From Pseudomonadota bacterium (GTDB lineage: Bacteria; Pseudomonadota; Gammaproteobacteria; Burkholderiales; Ferrovaceae), in NCBI GenBank assembly GCA_021828745.1, contig JAJZDE010000049.1, positions 1 through 9,501 of the forward strand: a stretch of DNA of 9,501 nt, given 5' to 3'. Positions 1 to 8,240 of the stretch are shown in pieces (the first letter of the stretch is position 1; every line of letters begins with the position of its first letter). The translations under genes and the position numbers were made by a program. A model generated the notes under the pieces. That model was given only the letters and a program-made list of their open reading frames with translations. It did not search any database and was not told the DNA's origin.

Positions 1-1423
1 TCGGACCGTCTTCCCCCAGGCCGATGGAATCGTGGGTGAACACGAAGATGCTGCGAATCCGCATCAGAGACGCCATGCGCAGGGCATTGCGACTGTAGTC
101 CGAGAAGGTCAGGAAGGTGCCCCCATAGGGAATGAACCCGCCGTGCAGGGCCACCCCATTGAGGATGGCGCTCATGCCGAATTCCCGCACCCCGTAACTC
201 AGGTAATTTCCTGGGGTGGTGGCATTCATCGGCTTGCTGCCACTCCAGTTGGTCAGGTTGGACCCCGTCAGGTCCGCCGATCCCCCAAAGAACTCGGGCA
301 AGGCGGGGCTCAGGGCTTCCAGGGTATTCTGGCTGGCCTTGCGGGTGGCGATGCTTTCTGCCTTGTCCCGACACTTGGCCACGAATTCCAGGGCAGCCCG
401 TTCAAAGTTGGCGGGCAAATCCCCCTTCATGCGGCGCAGGAACTCCGCTGCTTCGCTGGGGTAGGCTGCCTGATAAGCCGCGAAGCGCTGGTTCCACTCG
501 TCCTCCATGGCCTGCCCATGAGCCTTGGCATCCCAGGCCGCATAAACTTCTGCGGGAATTTCAAAGGGACCATGATTCCAGCCGAGCATTTTCTTGGCAG
601 CCGCGATTTCATCATTGCCCAAGGCGGCACCGTGGACATCATGGGTACCCTGCTTGTTGGGGCTGCCCTTGCCGATGATGGTCTTGCAGCAAATCAGAGT
701 GGGCCTGGAACTGGTTTTGGCTGCTTCGATTGCCTTTGAGACCGCTTCCACGTCATGTCCATCTACAGGCCGAACCACATTCCAGCCATAGGCTTCGAAT
801 CGTCCGGGCACATCTTCCGAAAACCAGGGTTCCACATGACCATCGATGGAGATGCCGTTGTCATCCCAGAACGCGATGAGTTTCTTCAAACCCAGGGTAC
901 CCGCCAGGGAACAGGCTTCGTGGCTGATCCCTTCCATCAGACAGCCATCGCCCATGAATACATAGGTATGGTGGTCCACGAGCGTATGTCCGGGCTTGTT
1001 GAACTGTTCGCCCAGCAAGCGTTCCGCCAGGGCGAAGCCCACCGCATTGGTGATGCCCTGCCCCAGGGGGCCGGTAGTGGTTTCCACGCCCACGGTGAGG
1101 CCGTACTCCGGATGTCCGGGGGTCTTGCTGTGCAATTGGCGGAAAGCCTTGAGCTCATCCATGGGCAGATCGTAGCCCGTGAGGTGCAGCAGGGCGTAGA
1201 GCAGCATGGAAGCGTGGCCATTGGACAGGACGAAACGGTCACGATCGGCCCAATGAGGGTTGGCGGGATTATGTCTCAAATGCCGACCCCACAGGGCCAC
1301 GGACATTTCCGCCATGCCCATGGGCGCACCGGGGTGGCCAGAATTGGCTTTTTGCACCGCATCCATCGCCAATGCGCGAATAGCATTGGCCATCGTTGCC
1401 GTGGAGGTTGTACCTTGCGTCAT
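1..1423 (-). CDS. cbbT: Transketolase, 5' portion (cut by window edge)
   Basis: Thiamine-diphosphate transketolase, moving two-carbon ketol units between sugar phosphates in the Calvin cycle and the non-oxidative pentose phosphate pathway; cytosolic. About 474 codons are present; the family is usually about 660-670 residues, so roughly the last 190 are missing. Seen directly: the N-terminal [10 protein letters not shown] motif (H30), the ThDP/metal GDG motif at 158-160 with N189 of [15 protein letters not shown] at the start of the pyrimidine-binding domain, the catalytic glutamate E414 in GVREFGM, and GLGEDGP ending at the window edge. All key residues are intact. The start ATG at 1423 gives the usual N-terminus; its Shine-Dalgarno is weak (ACGAGA). 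It lies 58 bases after the aldolase stop with no terminator between, so it is probably co-transcribed. It could equally be named tkt; cbbT follows from the cbb context. Confidence 0.97.
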   Translation of the reverse strand, partial: MTQGTTSTATMANAIRALAMDAVQKANSGHPGAPMGMAEMSVALWGRHLRHNPANPHWADRDRFVLSNGHASMLLYALLHLTGYDLPMDELKAFRQLHSKTPGHPEYGLTVGVETTTGPLGQGITNAVGFALAERLLGEQFNKPGHTLVDHHTYVFMGDGCLMEGISHEACSLAGTLGLKKLIAFWDDNGISIDGHVEPWFSEDVPGRFEAYGWNVVRPVDGHDVEAVSKAIEAAKTSSRPTLICCKTIIGKGSPNKQGTHDVHGAALGNDEIAAAKKMLGWNHGPFEIPAEVYAAWDAKAHGQAMEDEWNQRFAAYQAAYPSEAAEFLRRMKGDLPANFERAALEFVAKCRDKAESIATRKASQNTLEALSPALPEFFGGSADLTGSNLTNWSGSKPMNATTPGNYLSYGVREFGMSAILNGVALHGGFIPYGGTFLTFSDYSRNALRMASLMRIRSIFVFTHDSIGLGEDGP

Positions 1424-1481
1424 GATGAAATCTCGTTGTCGATAAGTTGGGATGGAAAAAGGTCTTGGCGCGCCGGCGGTC

Positions 1482-2546
1482 TCAACGTACCTGGGGCTTG
1501 AGTTCACCCTTGGCATAACGATCACTCATGGCTTCCAGAGAAACCGGCTTGATCTTGCTGGCCTGCCCGGCGCTGCCAAAGGCCTCGAAGCGGGCCTTGC
1601 AGATACCCATGGCAGCCTTACGGGCTTCCGCCAGGAACTTGCGCGGATCGAATTCTTCGGGTTTCTTGAACATGAGTTGACGGATCGCTCCGGTCATGGC
1701 CAAACGGATATCGGTATCAATATTCACCTTGCGTACGCCATATTTGATGGCTTCGACAATTTCTTCCACAGGCACGCCATAGGTTTCCTTGATGGTACCG
1801 CCATTGGCACGGATGATTTCGAGCCAGTCCTGGGGCACGGAGGAAGAACCGTGCATGACCAGGTGTGTGTTGGGAATCCGCGCATGGATTTCCTTTACGC
1901 GCCAGATCGCCAATGTATCGCCCGTGGGCGCCTTGGTGAACTTGTAGGCCCCATGACTGGTCCCGATGGCAATCGCCAGGGCATCCACTTCCGTTTTCCG
2001 GACAAAATCCGCAGCTTGTTCGGGATCGGTCAGCAACTGGTCATGGCTCAACTTGTCATCGGAACCATGTCCGTCCTCTTCGCCCATCATCCCGGATTCC
2101 AGGGAACCCAGACAGCCCAGTTCGCCTTCCACCGAGACACCCACGGCATGAGCCATTTCCACCACCCGCCGCGTAGTATTGACGTTGTACTCGAAACTGG
2201 AGGGGGTCTTCATGTCCTCCATCAAGGATCCATCCATCATCACGCTGGAGAAACCCGAACGGATGGAACGCTGACATACGGCTGGGCTGGCACCATGATC
2301 CTGATGCATACACACGGGAATATCGGGATACATTTCCACGGCACCTTCAATCAGTTTGCGCAGGAAAGGCTCGCCGGCATATTTACGGGCACCGGCCGAA
2401 CCTTGCATGATGACAGGACTGTTGGTGGCTGCTGCGGCTTCCATGATGGCCTGGATTTGTTCCAGGTTATTCACGTTGAAGGCAGGCAAACCGTAACCGT
2501 GTTCGGCGGCGTGATCGAGCAACTGACGCAGGGAAATGAGAGCCAT
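1482..2546 (-). CDS. cbbA: Fructose-bisphosphate aldolase, class II (type B)
   Basis: Zinc-dependent aldolase condensing dihydroxyacetone phosphate with glyceraldehyde-3-phosphate (or erythrose-4-phosphate to sedoheptulose-1,7-bisphosphate) in the regenerative Calvin cycle. 354 residues, typical for the CbbA-type class IIB family. Seen directly: HQDHG at 81-85 (catalytic D83, zinc ligand H84), GELG at 141-144, zinc ligand H198 in GTSHGAYK, zinc ligand H232 in VMHGSSS, and KVNIDTDIR at 273-281, whose N275 and D277 bind the substrate phosphate region. The start ATG has GAGGA about ten bases upstream. It sits 39 bases after the phosphatase stop and is followed by transketolase, consistent with one operon. 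A longer open frame on the opposite strand here is a shadow. Confidence 0.97.
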   Translation of the reverse strand: MALISLRQLLDHAAEHGYGLPAFNVNNLEQIQAIMEAAAATNSPVIMQGSAGARKYAGEPFLRKLIEGAVEMYPDIPVCMHQDHGASPAVCQRSIRSGFSSVMMDGSLMEDMKTPSSFEYNVNTTRRVVEMAHAVGVSVEGELGCLGSLESGMMGEEDGHGSDDKLSHDQLLTDPEQAADFVRKTEVDALAIAIGTSHGAYKFTKAPTGDTLAIWRVKEIHARIPNTHLVMHGSSSVPQDWLEIIRANGGTIKETYGVPVEEIVEAIKYGVRKVNIDTDIRLAMTGAIRQLMFKKPEEFDPRKFLAEARKAAMGICKARFEAFGSAGQASKIKPVSLEAMSDRYAKGELKPQVR

Positions 2547-2585
2547 GATGATGTGTCCTCAGAGAAGAGATAGAGAGTTATAGAC

Positions 2586-3299
2586 TTAGATGGATTGTGA
2601 AGCCAGTGGAGGACATACCCCCAACTGTTGCAGCAGTTCCGGAAAACTGTCCAGCACACGGTCAGGGTTGGCCGCCGCAATGGGCTCTCCGTGATTATAC
2701 CCATGGTTGAACGCCCAAACTGTAACACCGGCACGGCGTGCGGCCTGGACATCGTTGCTGGAGTCTCCCACAAAAAGCGCCTCCCGGGCGCTCAAGCCCG
2801 CATCGGCCAGCGCCTTTTGAAGAGGTTGGGGGCTCGGTTTGCCTTCCGGGGTATCTCCGCCACCCACCAGAATGTCGATGGCCTGGGCCAGCCCCTGACT
2901 GTCCAGCAAACGTTGGGACAGGTCCCGATCCTTGTTGGTCACGACGGCCAGTTGGCAGCCTGCCGCGCGCAGGGCCTCCAACGCCTCGAGCGCGCCAAGG
3001 TAGGGCCGGCTGTGAATTCCGGTCAGGTCATGATAGACCTGCAGAAAGCGCGGGTAATACTGATCATACAACTGTGATGCCCGTGCCTCATCCTGCCCCG
3101 TCACCCGTCGCAACACGGTTGCAAACAGCCATGCGGTGCCTTTGCCGATCCACTCCCGAATCCACTCCGGGGGCAAGGGATCAAAACCTGCTTCATCCAA
3201 AGTTTGATTCACGGAGTGGGCGATCTCAATGGCGGTATCTACCAGGGTACCGTCCAGATCAAACATGATCAGTCGAGGCAGGGGTACAGCCTGTCCCAT
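2586..3299 (-). CDS. cbbZ: Phosphoglycolate phosphatase (HAD family)
   Basis: Hydrolyses 2-phosphoglycolate, the toxic product of RuBisCO oxygenase activity, to glycolate. 237 residues, normal for bacterial Gph/CbbZ. HAD motifs in order: motif I DLDGT at 14-18 (nucleophile D14, acid/base D16), motif II threonine T121 in VVTNK, motif III lysine K154 in GKPSP, and motif IV GDSSND at 178-183 (D179, D183). The helical cap lies between motifs I and II (about 20-100). The start ATG overlaps the phosphoribulokinase stop by one base (TGATG), suggesting translational coupling; only a weak AAGG precedes it. M12 is a possible alternative start but would leave almost nothing before motif I. The specific substrate is inferred from the cbb context, because HAD phosphatases are hard to separate by sequence alone. 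Confidence 0.9.
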   Translation of the reverse strand: MGQAVPLPRLIMFDLDGTLVDTAIEIAHSVNQTLDEAGFDPLPPEWIREWIGKGTAWLFATVLRRVTGQDEARASQLYDQYYPRFLQVYHDLTGIHSRPYLGALEALEALRAAGCQLAVVTNKDRDLSQRLLDSQGLAQAIDILVGGGDTPEGKPSPQPLQKALADAGLSAREALFVGDSSNDVQAARRAGVTVWAFNHGYNHGEPIAAANPDRVLDSFPELLQQLGVCPPLASQSI

Positions 3300-4177
3300 C
3301 AGCAGGCAGCCTTACGCTTGCAATCCATCATCTTGAGAATCATGGGCGTGAAGATCAATTGCATGGCCAGGCCCATCTTGCCGCCGGGAACCACCAGCGA
3401 ATTGGGTCGGGTCATCATGGCATCATGCAACATGGACAGCAGATAGGGAAAATCGATGCCTTTGGGATCAGAAAAACGGATCACCACCATACTTTCATCC
3501 GGGCTAGGAATATCATTGGCAATGAAAGGATTGGACGTATCCACGGTGGGCACACGCTGGAAATTGACATGGGTGCGCGAAAACTGGGGACAAATGTGGT
3601 TGACATAATCGGGCATGCGGCGCAGGATCACATCCATGACGGCTTCCTGAGAATAGCCGCGCAATTTCTGGTCACGATGGAGTTTCTGGATCCACTCCAG
3701 ATTGATGATGGGAACCACCCCCACCAACAGATCCACCTGGGCCGCCACATTGACCTTATCGTCGGCGTATCCCCCGTGCAACCCTTCGTAGAACATCAGG
3801 TCGGTACCCGACTCGATGTCCTGCCAAGGAATGAATGTCCCTGGTTCCTGCTTGTAGGGAGCAGCCTCTCCGGCATCGTGCAGATATTTGCGCACCTTGC
3901 CCGAACCCGTGGCTCCATAGGTCCTGAACAGATTTTCCAGTTCCTCGAGAAGATTGGCCTCGGGACCAAAGTGGCTGAAATTGCGATTGCCCTTGTCTTC
4001 CCGTTCTTTCATCTGCGCTTTCATTTCAGCGCGGTTGTAACGGTGAAAGGAATCCCCTTCCACCAGTTGGGCCGTAATCTTCTCACGGCGAAAAATATGC
4101 TTGAAACTGTTCATCACGGTGGTGGTACCAGCACCGGAAGAACCCGTCACGGCAATGATGGGGTGTTTTCGGGACAT
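3299..4177 (-). CDS. cbbP: Phosphoribulokinase (class I, bacterial)
   Basis: ATP-dependent kinase that phosphorylates ribulose-5-phosphate to ribulose-1,5-bisphosphate, the CO2 acceptor; a diagnostic enzyme of the Calvin cycle. 292 residues, the length of the octameric proteobacterial class. Seen directly: P-loop GSSGAGTT at 12-19 (threonine in place of the usual lysine, normal for this class), catalytic D42 in VEGDSFHRY, E131 in FYEGLHGG, and K165, R168, D169 in IQKLHRDQKLR. The numbering appears to match the characterised Rhodobacter sphaeroides enzyme. Bacterial class I enzymes are typically activated by NADH and inhibited by AMP; nothing here contradicts that. The start ATG at 4177 has a strong AAGAGGT eight bases upstream. 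It lies 47 bases after cbbF and overlaps cbbZ by one base. Confidence 0.97.
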   Translation of the reverse strand: MSRKHPIIAVTGSSGAGTTTVMNSFKHIFRREKITAQLVEGDSFHRYNRAEMKAQMKEREDKGNRNFSHFGPEANLLEELENLFRTYGATGSGKVRKYLHDAGEAAPYKQEPGTFIPWQDIESGTDLMFYEGLHGGYADDKVNVAAQVDLLVGVVPIINLEWIQKLHRDQKLRGYSQEAVMDVILRRMPDYVNHICPQFSRTHVNFQRVPTVDTSNPFIANDIPSPDESMVVIRFSDPKGIDFPYLLSMLHDAMMTRPNSLVVPGGKMGLAMQLIFTPMILKMMDCKRKAAC

Positions 4178-4224
4178 GATCGATGACCTCTTGTATGTTG
4201 TATGTGATTATTTTGTAAAGTTTT

Positions 4225-5292
4225 TCAAACCCGGAACAGACCACGCTCGCTGAACAACGGGGAAGAGAAAGGTTCCCCCTTTCCCTCATCGTGTTCCTGA
4301 TGATACTGGATCACCCGTGCCACCTCGTGACTCGACCCCAGAATGACCGCAATGCGTTGATGGATCTGGGTGGGCACCACCTCCATGATGCGTTCCCGCC
4401 CGGTGCTGGAAAGCCCCCCTGCCTGTTCCACGATCATGCTCATGGGGTTGGCTTCGTACATCAGACGCAGACGCCCGGGCTTGGAAGGATCCTTGGTATC
4501 CCGGGGATACATAAAGATCCCTCCTCGAATCAGGATACTTTGCACTTCCGCCACCATGGAAGCAATCCAGCGCATGTTGAAATCACGCTCGCGGACGCCC
4601 GTCTTGCCCGCCTTGCATTCGCTGATGTAACGGGTAACCGGGGGTTCCCAAAAACGTTCGTTGGAGGTATTGATGGCAAACTCGTTGGTATCCGCCGGAA
4701 TCCGGATATCCGGATGGGTCAGAATGAAGTTACCGATTTCCCGATCCAGGGTAAAACCATGGGTTCCCTTGCCCACCGTGATGACCAGCAAAGTCGCTGG
4801 ACCATACAATGCATACCCTGCCGCCACCTGTTCGGTTCCCGGCTTGAGGTAATCCTGCATCTCGGGTTCCCTTCCTTCGGGGGCATGCAGAATCGAGAAG
4901 ATGGAACCGACCGAGACATTGCCATCGATGTTGGATGACCCGTCCAGTGGATCAAAAATAGCCAGAAACGGGCCACGCCGATGCGGCGCGCGCACGGGGA
5001 ATGGATCATCCATCTCTTCCGAGGCAACCCCGGCTACCAACCCCCCCAATTCGAAGGTGTTCACGAAGGCCGTGTTGGACAGGACATCCAGTTTTTTCTG
5101 GGTCTCACCCTGCACATTGGTCGTATCCATGCTTCCCGTGGCACCGCCCAATGCGCCCTTGGAACTCAGGGCGGAAATGGCTTTCACCGCAGCGGCCACA
5201 TCCACCAGCAAGGCGGCCAGATCGGCTCCATCCTTGCTTCCACTGACATTTTCAATCAAATACTTGGATAAGGTCTCGCGCCCCAGATGCAT
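4225..5292 (-). CDS. cbbF: Fructose-1,6-bisphosphatase, class I
   Basis: Mg2+-dependent hydrolysis of fructose-1,6-bisphosphate to fructose-6-phosphate, feeding pentose regeneration in the Calvin cycle and gluconeogenesis. 355 residues, slightly longer than the 330-340 common for class I enzymes. Seen directly: SEE at 91-93, the metal/phosphate signature FDPLDGSSNID at 113-123, the substrate-binding region RYISECKAGKTG near 221-232, IRGGIFMYPRD at 255-265, and GRLRLMYEANPMS at 273-285 with metal ligand E280. The start ATG at 5292 is preceded by GGAGAG at suitable spacing. First gene of the presumed cbb operon, with a 313-base non-coding region up to the next gene. Some bacterial FBPases also act on sedoheptulose-1,7-bisphosphate; that cannot be decided here. 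Confidence 0.96.
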   Translation of the reverse strand: MHLGRETLSKYLIENVSGSKDGADLAALLVDVAAAVKAISALSSKGALGGATGSMDTTNVQGETQKKLDVLSNTAFVNTFELGGLVAGVASEEMDDPFPVRAPHRRGPFLAIFDPLDGSSNIDGNVSVGSIFSILHAPEGREPEMQDYLKPGTEQVAAGYALYGPATLLVITVGKGTHGFTLDREIGNFILTHPDIRIPADTNEFAINTSNERFWEPPVTRYISECKAGKTGVRERDFNMRWIASMVAEVQSILIRGGIFMYPRDTKDPSKPGRLRLMYEANPMSMIVEQAGGLSSTGRERIMEVVPTQIHQRIAVILGSSHEVARVIQYHQEHDEGKGEPFSSPLFSERGLFRV

Positions 5293-5543
5293 GGTATATT
5301 CTCTCCGTCAGTCAAGCGTTGCCGCGTTATTTTATGCCCCCGAGATCCTCCAAAATTGAGGACGTTCCCAAGGATTGTATGGTTTTCTATCGATGATATC
5401 CCGAATCCGGTATAAGCAACCCTAAGTATTTTTTATCCAGATCATAAAAAATAATTATCAATCGGGACTCGTCGTCTCATAATCTGTAGTATGACGCAAT
5501 TTTACCGCGTTGCACAACTCCGAATGCTTCCCCAAAAGCAAAA
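5293..5543. other. Non-coding region upstream of the cbb operon
   Basis: No convincing gene is seen here. Nearest to cbbF is its ribosome-binding site. Around 5425-5462 there is a markedly AT-rich patch in an otherwise GC-moderate window, a natural place for the operon promoter and for a LysR-type CbbR operator. Several T-N11-A pairs occur in it, but AT-richness makes them non-specific, so no operator is called. A plus-strand open frame starting at 5491 crosses a terminator hairpin and an antisense micro-ORF and is not believed. Confidence 0.6.
5432..5461 (-). promoter_or_regulatory. Candidate sigma70 promoter for the cbbFPZAT operon
   Basis: On the minus strand, TTGATA (5461-5456, five of six to the -35 consensus) is followed after 18 bases by GATAAA (5437-5432, four of six to the -10). 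Transcription would start near 5425, giving a leader of about 130 bases before cbbF. Other weak promoter-like pairs exist in the same AT-rich stretch, so this is only the best of several. Control by CbbR is expected for cbb operons, but its gene is not in the window. Confidence 0.4.
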
Positions 5544-5563
5544 GAGCCGGGAAATCCCGGCTC
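5544..5563 (-). terminator. Intrinsic terminator of the micro-ORF unit
   Basis: Perfect 8-bp GC-rich stem (GAGCCGGG / CCCGGCTC) with a 4-base loop. Reading leftward it is followed at once by TTTTGCTTTT, a good U-tract; reading rightward there is no T-run, so it acts on minus-strand transcripts. It lies 47 bases after the stop of the 28-codon ORF and separates that unit from the cbb operon promoter. Confidence 0.85.
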
Positions 5564-5610
5564 AATCACTCTTTCGGTTCCCCCATCACAGGGGTACGGA
5601 AATAATAAAG

Positions 5611-5697
5611 TTATTTATGCCACACCGAATTGTCCAACATAAAAATGAGGACGGCCGGTACCACGATTCCAATAATTTCGATCCAGGCAATGCTCAT
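5611..5697 (-). CDS. 28-residue single-span membrane micro-protein, unknown function
   Basis: A small ORF not previously called. It begins MSIAWIEIIGIVVPAVLIFM and ends LDNSVWHK, then TAA. Residues about 3-21 form one hydrophobic segment interrupted by E7 and P14, with a short polar tail ending in lysine. The start ATG has a strong Shine-Dalgarno, GAGGGGG, six bases upstream. The ORF sits alone between a perfect FNR-type box with a matching -10 upstream and an intrinsic terminator downstream, so it looks like a complete oxygen-responsive transcription unit. The family is not recognised. By analogy with CydX- and CcoM-type subunits it could be a small accessory subunit of a terminal oxidase or another membrane complex; that is inference only. 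The transcript could instead act as a small RNA. Confidence 0.7.
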   Translation of the reverse strand: MSIAWIEIIGIVVPAVLIFMLDNSVWHK

Positions 5698-5703
5698 CGT
5701 AAA

Positions 5704-5710
5704 CCCCCTC
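5704..5710 (-). promoter_or_regulatory. Ribosome-binding site of the micro-ORF
   Basis: GAGGGGG lies six bases before the ATG at 5697. It is among the best Shine-Dalgarno sequences in the window and is the main evidence that the 28-codon ORF is translated. Its first bases belong to CTGAG (5712-5708), which could pair with CTCAG at 5750-5746 in the same leader. Confidence 0.65.
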
Positions 5711-5765
5711 AGTCTGGTTGTCTGCGCTCTGCTGGCACCACTCCCCTGAGCACGTGTCCGGCGCA

Positions 5766-5814
5766 TGGCTGAAAGATACGGGATTCACAAAGATTTGTTT
5801 TTGATTTATATCAA
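5766..5814 (-). promoter_or_regulatory. FNR/ANR-type box and class II promoter for the micro-ORF
   Basis: TTGATTTATATCAA at 5801-5814 (TTGATATAAATCAA on the minus strand) matches the TTGAT-N4-ATCAA consensus of FNR-family regulators exactly. Reading leftward, TATCTT (5778-5773) is a fair -10 hexamer. If transcription starts at 5766 the box is centred at -41.5, the standard position for class II FNR activation, and the -10 falls at -12 to -7. The box starts three bases after the yihY stop, so only the micro-ORF is suitably placed as target. Induction under low oxygen is the expectation from the family. Confidence 0.7.
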
Positions 5815-5817
5815 TAA

Positions 5818-6666
5818 TTATCTATTTTCCGCCATTTCCACAGAGACTCCCGAACCCCAGCGAGGCAAGCAGGCGGTCAGCACGGCAGACAGCAGGATCA
5901 CGGTCCAGGACAGGTGAATCCACGCCAGAAAAATGGGCAAGGCGGCAAAGGTCCCATAGATCAGGGTATAACTGGAAATGTGGGCCACAAACCAGGTGAA
6001 ACCGTTTTTCATGATTTCAAACAACAAGGCCCCCAATGTGCCGCCAAACAGGGCATGACGACGCCGTACCGGATGATCGGGCACCTTGTAGAACGCCAGA
6101 GCCAATCCTGTAGCCATGACCAGAAAAGACAGCCACTTGAGGACCAGATGGGTCAGGCGCGCACTCTTTCCCGCCCAACCGATGGACATCTGCACCAGGA
6201 GCGTCATCCCCCATAACCCCAACCCGAAAAGCAGGGGCCCCAGAAGGATCAACACGCCATAGATCGCCAGACGGGTGTGCAAGGGACGACGGGGAGCCGT
6301 CCCCCAAATGGCATTGAAGGTGTGATCCACCGTCAGGATCAGTGAAAACACCGTGCCCATCAACAGGCCCAGACCCAGGTACGTCAATTGGGCGGCATGC
6401 CCGGAGAACTGGGTCGCATAGGTGGCCACCAGACGGGCCGCCACATCGGGCAGGAGATTGGCCATCAGAAATCCCCGCACGGCCTTCCCAAAATGCCCGA
6501 ATTCCGGGAAAAGCGCATAGATGTCGATACTGAAGGTGATCAGCGGCACCAGCGCAAAGAGGGTAGTGGTGGTGAGGCTGGCTGCCGACTGCATGCAGCG
6601 ATCCTGCTGAAACTTGCGCCCCACCAGGAGCATGAACTGCCACAGGACCCGTCCCATGATCCTCAC
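5818..6666 (-). CDS. yihY: YihY/BrkB family inner-membrane protein
   Basis: Polytopic inner-membrane protein of the YihY/virulence factor BrkB family (once misnamed ribonuclease BN); the molecular role is not established. 282 residues, close to the short members of the family. Hydrophobic segments are visible at about 30-50, 93-115, 133-158, 173-192, 203-222 and 235-265. Family-like features are the N-terminal [18 protein letters not shown] stretch and the [20 protein letters not shown] loop entering a helix. The start taken is GTG at 6666, whose GTGA overlaps the leuA TGA by four bases; an ATG at 6657 is possible, but its GAGG would be only three bases away. Co-transcription and translational coupling with leuA are likely, though no functional link is known. 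No terminator is seen after its stop. Confidence 0.88.
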   Translation of the reverse strand: MRIMGRVLWQFMLLVGRKFQQDRCMQSAASLTTTTLFALVPLITFSIDIYALFPEFGHFGKAVRGFLMANLLPDVAARLVATYATQFSGHAAQLTYLGLGLLMGTVFSLILTVDHTFNAIWGTAPRRPLHTRLAIYGVLILLGPLLFGLGLWGMTLLVQMSIGWAGKSARLTHLVLKWLSFLVMATGLALAFYKVPDHPVRRRHALFGGTLGALLFEIMKNGFTWFVAHISSYTLIYGTFAALPIFLAWIHLSWTVILLSAVLTACLPRWGSGVSVEMAENR

Positions 6667-8195
6667 ACTTGCGGATTGACCCGTTCCGTACGCACCTGCA
6701 ATTTGTTCAGGGCATTCAGATAAGCCCGCGCAGAAGCCACCACGATGTCCGTATCCGCCCCCAACCCATTGACGATGTGCCCATCATGGGCCAGCCGTAC
6801 GGTCACTTCACCCTGGGATTCGGTGCCACTGGTGATGTTGTTGACGGAATAGAGTTGCAACTCCGCACCACTCTGTGCCACCCGCTCGATCGCCTTGAAG
6901 GAAGCATCCACCGGGCCGCTCCCTTCGGCCTCCGTGGTCTGTTCGAAGCGTCCCAGGGTCAGCACCAGACGGGCGCGGGGCGGTTCCCCCGTTTCACTGT
7001 GGGCCATCAGGGAAACCAGTCCGTAGTGATCGTCCTGACCTTCTCCGGCTTCTTCTCCCACCAGGGCCTGAAGGTCTTCATCAAAGATTTCATGTTTCTT
7101 GTCAGCCAACACCTTGAAACGCTGGAAGGCGGCATTGAGAGCAACTTCCGAGTCCAGCACGATGCCCAACTCCTGCAGGCGGGTACGAAATGCATTGCGC
7201 CCCGAATGTTTGCCCAGCACCAACTTGTTGGCTTTCCAGCCCACCTCTTCGGCACTCATGATCTCGTAAGTTTCCCGATGCTTGAGGACTCCGTCCTGAT
7301 GGATCCCGGATTCATGCGCAAAGGCATTGGCCCCCACCACGGCCTTGTTGGGCTGCACCGGAAAACCCGTGATGGTGGACACCAGACGGCTGGCCGGAAC
7401 GATCTGGGTCGTATCGATGCGCGTGGTCAAGCCGAATATATCCTGACGCGTACGCAACGCCATGACGACCTCTTCCAGGGCGGCATTTCCGGCACGTTCC
7501 CCCAATCCGTTGATCGTGCATTCCACCTGTCGTGCTCCCGCCAGCACGGCGGCCAATGAATTGGCGACCGCCAGACCGAGATCGTTGTGGCAATGCACCG
7601 AGAAAACCGCCTGGTCGGCATTGGGAATGCGATTCATCAGGTCGGCGATGAGCGCCCCATACTGAAAGGGGATGGCATAGCCCACGGTATCCGGGATATT
7701 GATGGTGCGAGCGCCAGCCCGGATCGTCGCCTCGATCACCCGGCACAGGAAGTCCGGTTCGGAGCGAACCGCATCCTCGCAAGAAAATTCCACATCATCG
7801 GTGAACTGTCGGGCCAATGTCACAGCCGAAACCGCATGCCCAAGCACCTGCTCCGGAGTCATGCGCAACTTGCGCTCCATATGCAGGGGGGAGGTGGCGA
7901 TAAAGGTATGAATGCGTTTTGACGGGGCGGGAGCCAAGGCTTCTGCCGCACTGCGGATATCCTTTTCCTGGGCACGGGCCAACCCACAGATGGTGCTTTC
8001 CCGAATCGCGCTGGCCACAGCCTTGACCGCCTCGAAATCGCCGGGACTGGCCGCAGGAAAACCCGCCTCGATCACGTCCACACGCAAACGCTCCAACTGG
8101 CGGGCAATGCGAACCTTTTCTTCACGGGTCATGGAAGCGCCGGGGCTTTGTTCGCCATCGCGCAAGGTCGTATCAAAAATTTTTACAGTGTTCAT
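6663..8195 (-). CDS. leuA: 2-isopropylmalate synthase
   Basis: First committed step of leucine biosynthesis: acetyl-CoA plus 2-oxoisovalerate gives 2-isopropylmalate. 510 residues from the chosen start, typical for the proteobacterial form. Seen directly: [13 protein letters not shown] at 7-19 (R12, metal ligand D13), the NIPDTVGYA strand at 166-174, HCHNDLG at 201-207 (metal ligands H201, H203), GLGERAGNA at 230-238 (N237), and a C-terminal regulatory domain from about 390 ending in a [18 protein letters not shown] helix, the region that binds leucine for feedback inhibition. The open frame extends upstream to 8267, but ATG 8195 has AAGGA seven bases before it and gives the usual N-terminus; ATG 8231 is the alternative. 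Regulation looks attenuator-like (leader ORF upstream). yihY follows with a 4-base overlap. Confidence 0.96.
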   Translation of the reverse strand: MNTVKIFDTTLRDGEQSPGASMTREEKVRIARQLERLRVDVIEAGFPAASPGDFEAVKAVASAIRESTICGLARAQEKDIRSAAEALAPAPSKRIHTFIATSPLHMERKLRMTPEQVLGHAVSAVTLARQFTDDVEFSCEDAVRSEPDFLCRVIEATIRAGARTINIPDTVGYAIPFQYGALIADLMNRIPNADQAVFSVHCHNDLGLAVANSLAAVLAGARQVECTINGLGERAGNAALEEVVMALRTRQDIFGLTTRIDTTQIVPASRLVSTITGFPVQPNKAVVGANAFAHESGIHQDGVLKHRETYEIMSAEEVGWKANKLVLGKHSGRNAFRTRLQELGIVLDSEVALNAAFQRFKVLADKKHEIFDEDLQALVGEEAGEGQDDHYGLVSLMAHSETGEPPRARLVLTLGRFEQTTEAEGSGPVDASFKAIERVAQSGAELQLYSVNNITSGTESQGEVTVRLAHDGHIVNGLGADTDIVVASARAYLNALNKLQVRTERVNPQV

Positions 8196-8202
8196 GGTCT
8201 CG

Positions 8203-8207
8203 TCCTT
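8203..8207 (-). promoter_or_regulatory. Ribosome-binding site deciding the leuA start
   Basis: AAGGA, seven bases before ATG 8195. It favours this start over in-frame ATG 8231, which has its own GAGGGG (8246-8241) nine bases upstream, although that one is locked in a hairpin. An 8-bp inverted repeat ends directly against this site. Confidence 0.65.
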
Positions 8208-8225
8208 GAAAGTCCAGGGACTTTC
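8208..8225 (-). repeat. Perfect inverted repeat next to the leuA ribosome-binding site
   Basis: GAAAGTCC-CT-GGACTTTC, two perfect 8-base arms around a 2-base centre; as RNA, seven pairs with a 4-base loop. It ends immediately before AAGGA of leuA. No U-run follows, so it is not an intrinsic terminator. It could present or occlude the ribosome-binding site, or be a protein operator. Confidence 0.55.
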
Positions 8226-8240
8226 ATTCATGGCGGAGAA

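Noticed and set aside
1424..1481. Terminator between aldolase and transketolase (GGCGCGCC followed by TTTTT, minus strand).
   Set aside because: The palindrome has no room for a loop and no longer stem forms, so no stable hairpin precedes the T-run.
1452..2573. A 373-codon plus-strand open frame, longer than the aldolase it overlaps.
   Set aside because: It is antisense to a fully conserved aldolase, has no recognisable motif, and its histidine/glycine-rich composition is typical of the complement of GC-biased codons.
3359..4186. A 275-codon plus-strand open frame opposite phosphoribulokinase; similar long shadows at 32-739, 755-1501 and 6669-7559.
   Set aside because: Each lies opposite a gene with intact catalytic motifs and shows only shadow composition; none has a convincing ribosome-binding site.
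5430..5462. Fur box or second FNR box in the AT-rich patch (GATAATTATTTTTTATGATC, preceded by TTGAT).
   Set aside because: Only the first half resembles either consensus; the second half-site is missing or wrongly spaced, and AT-richness explains the partial match.
5491..5772. A 93-codon plus-strand open frame in the cbb/micro-ORF intergenic region.
   Set aside because: It runs through an intrinsic terminator hairpin and antisense to the micro-ORF; it shows no domain and no good Shine-Dalgarno.
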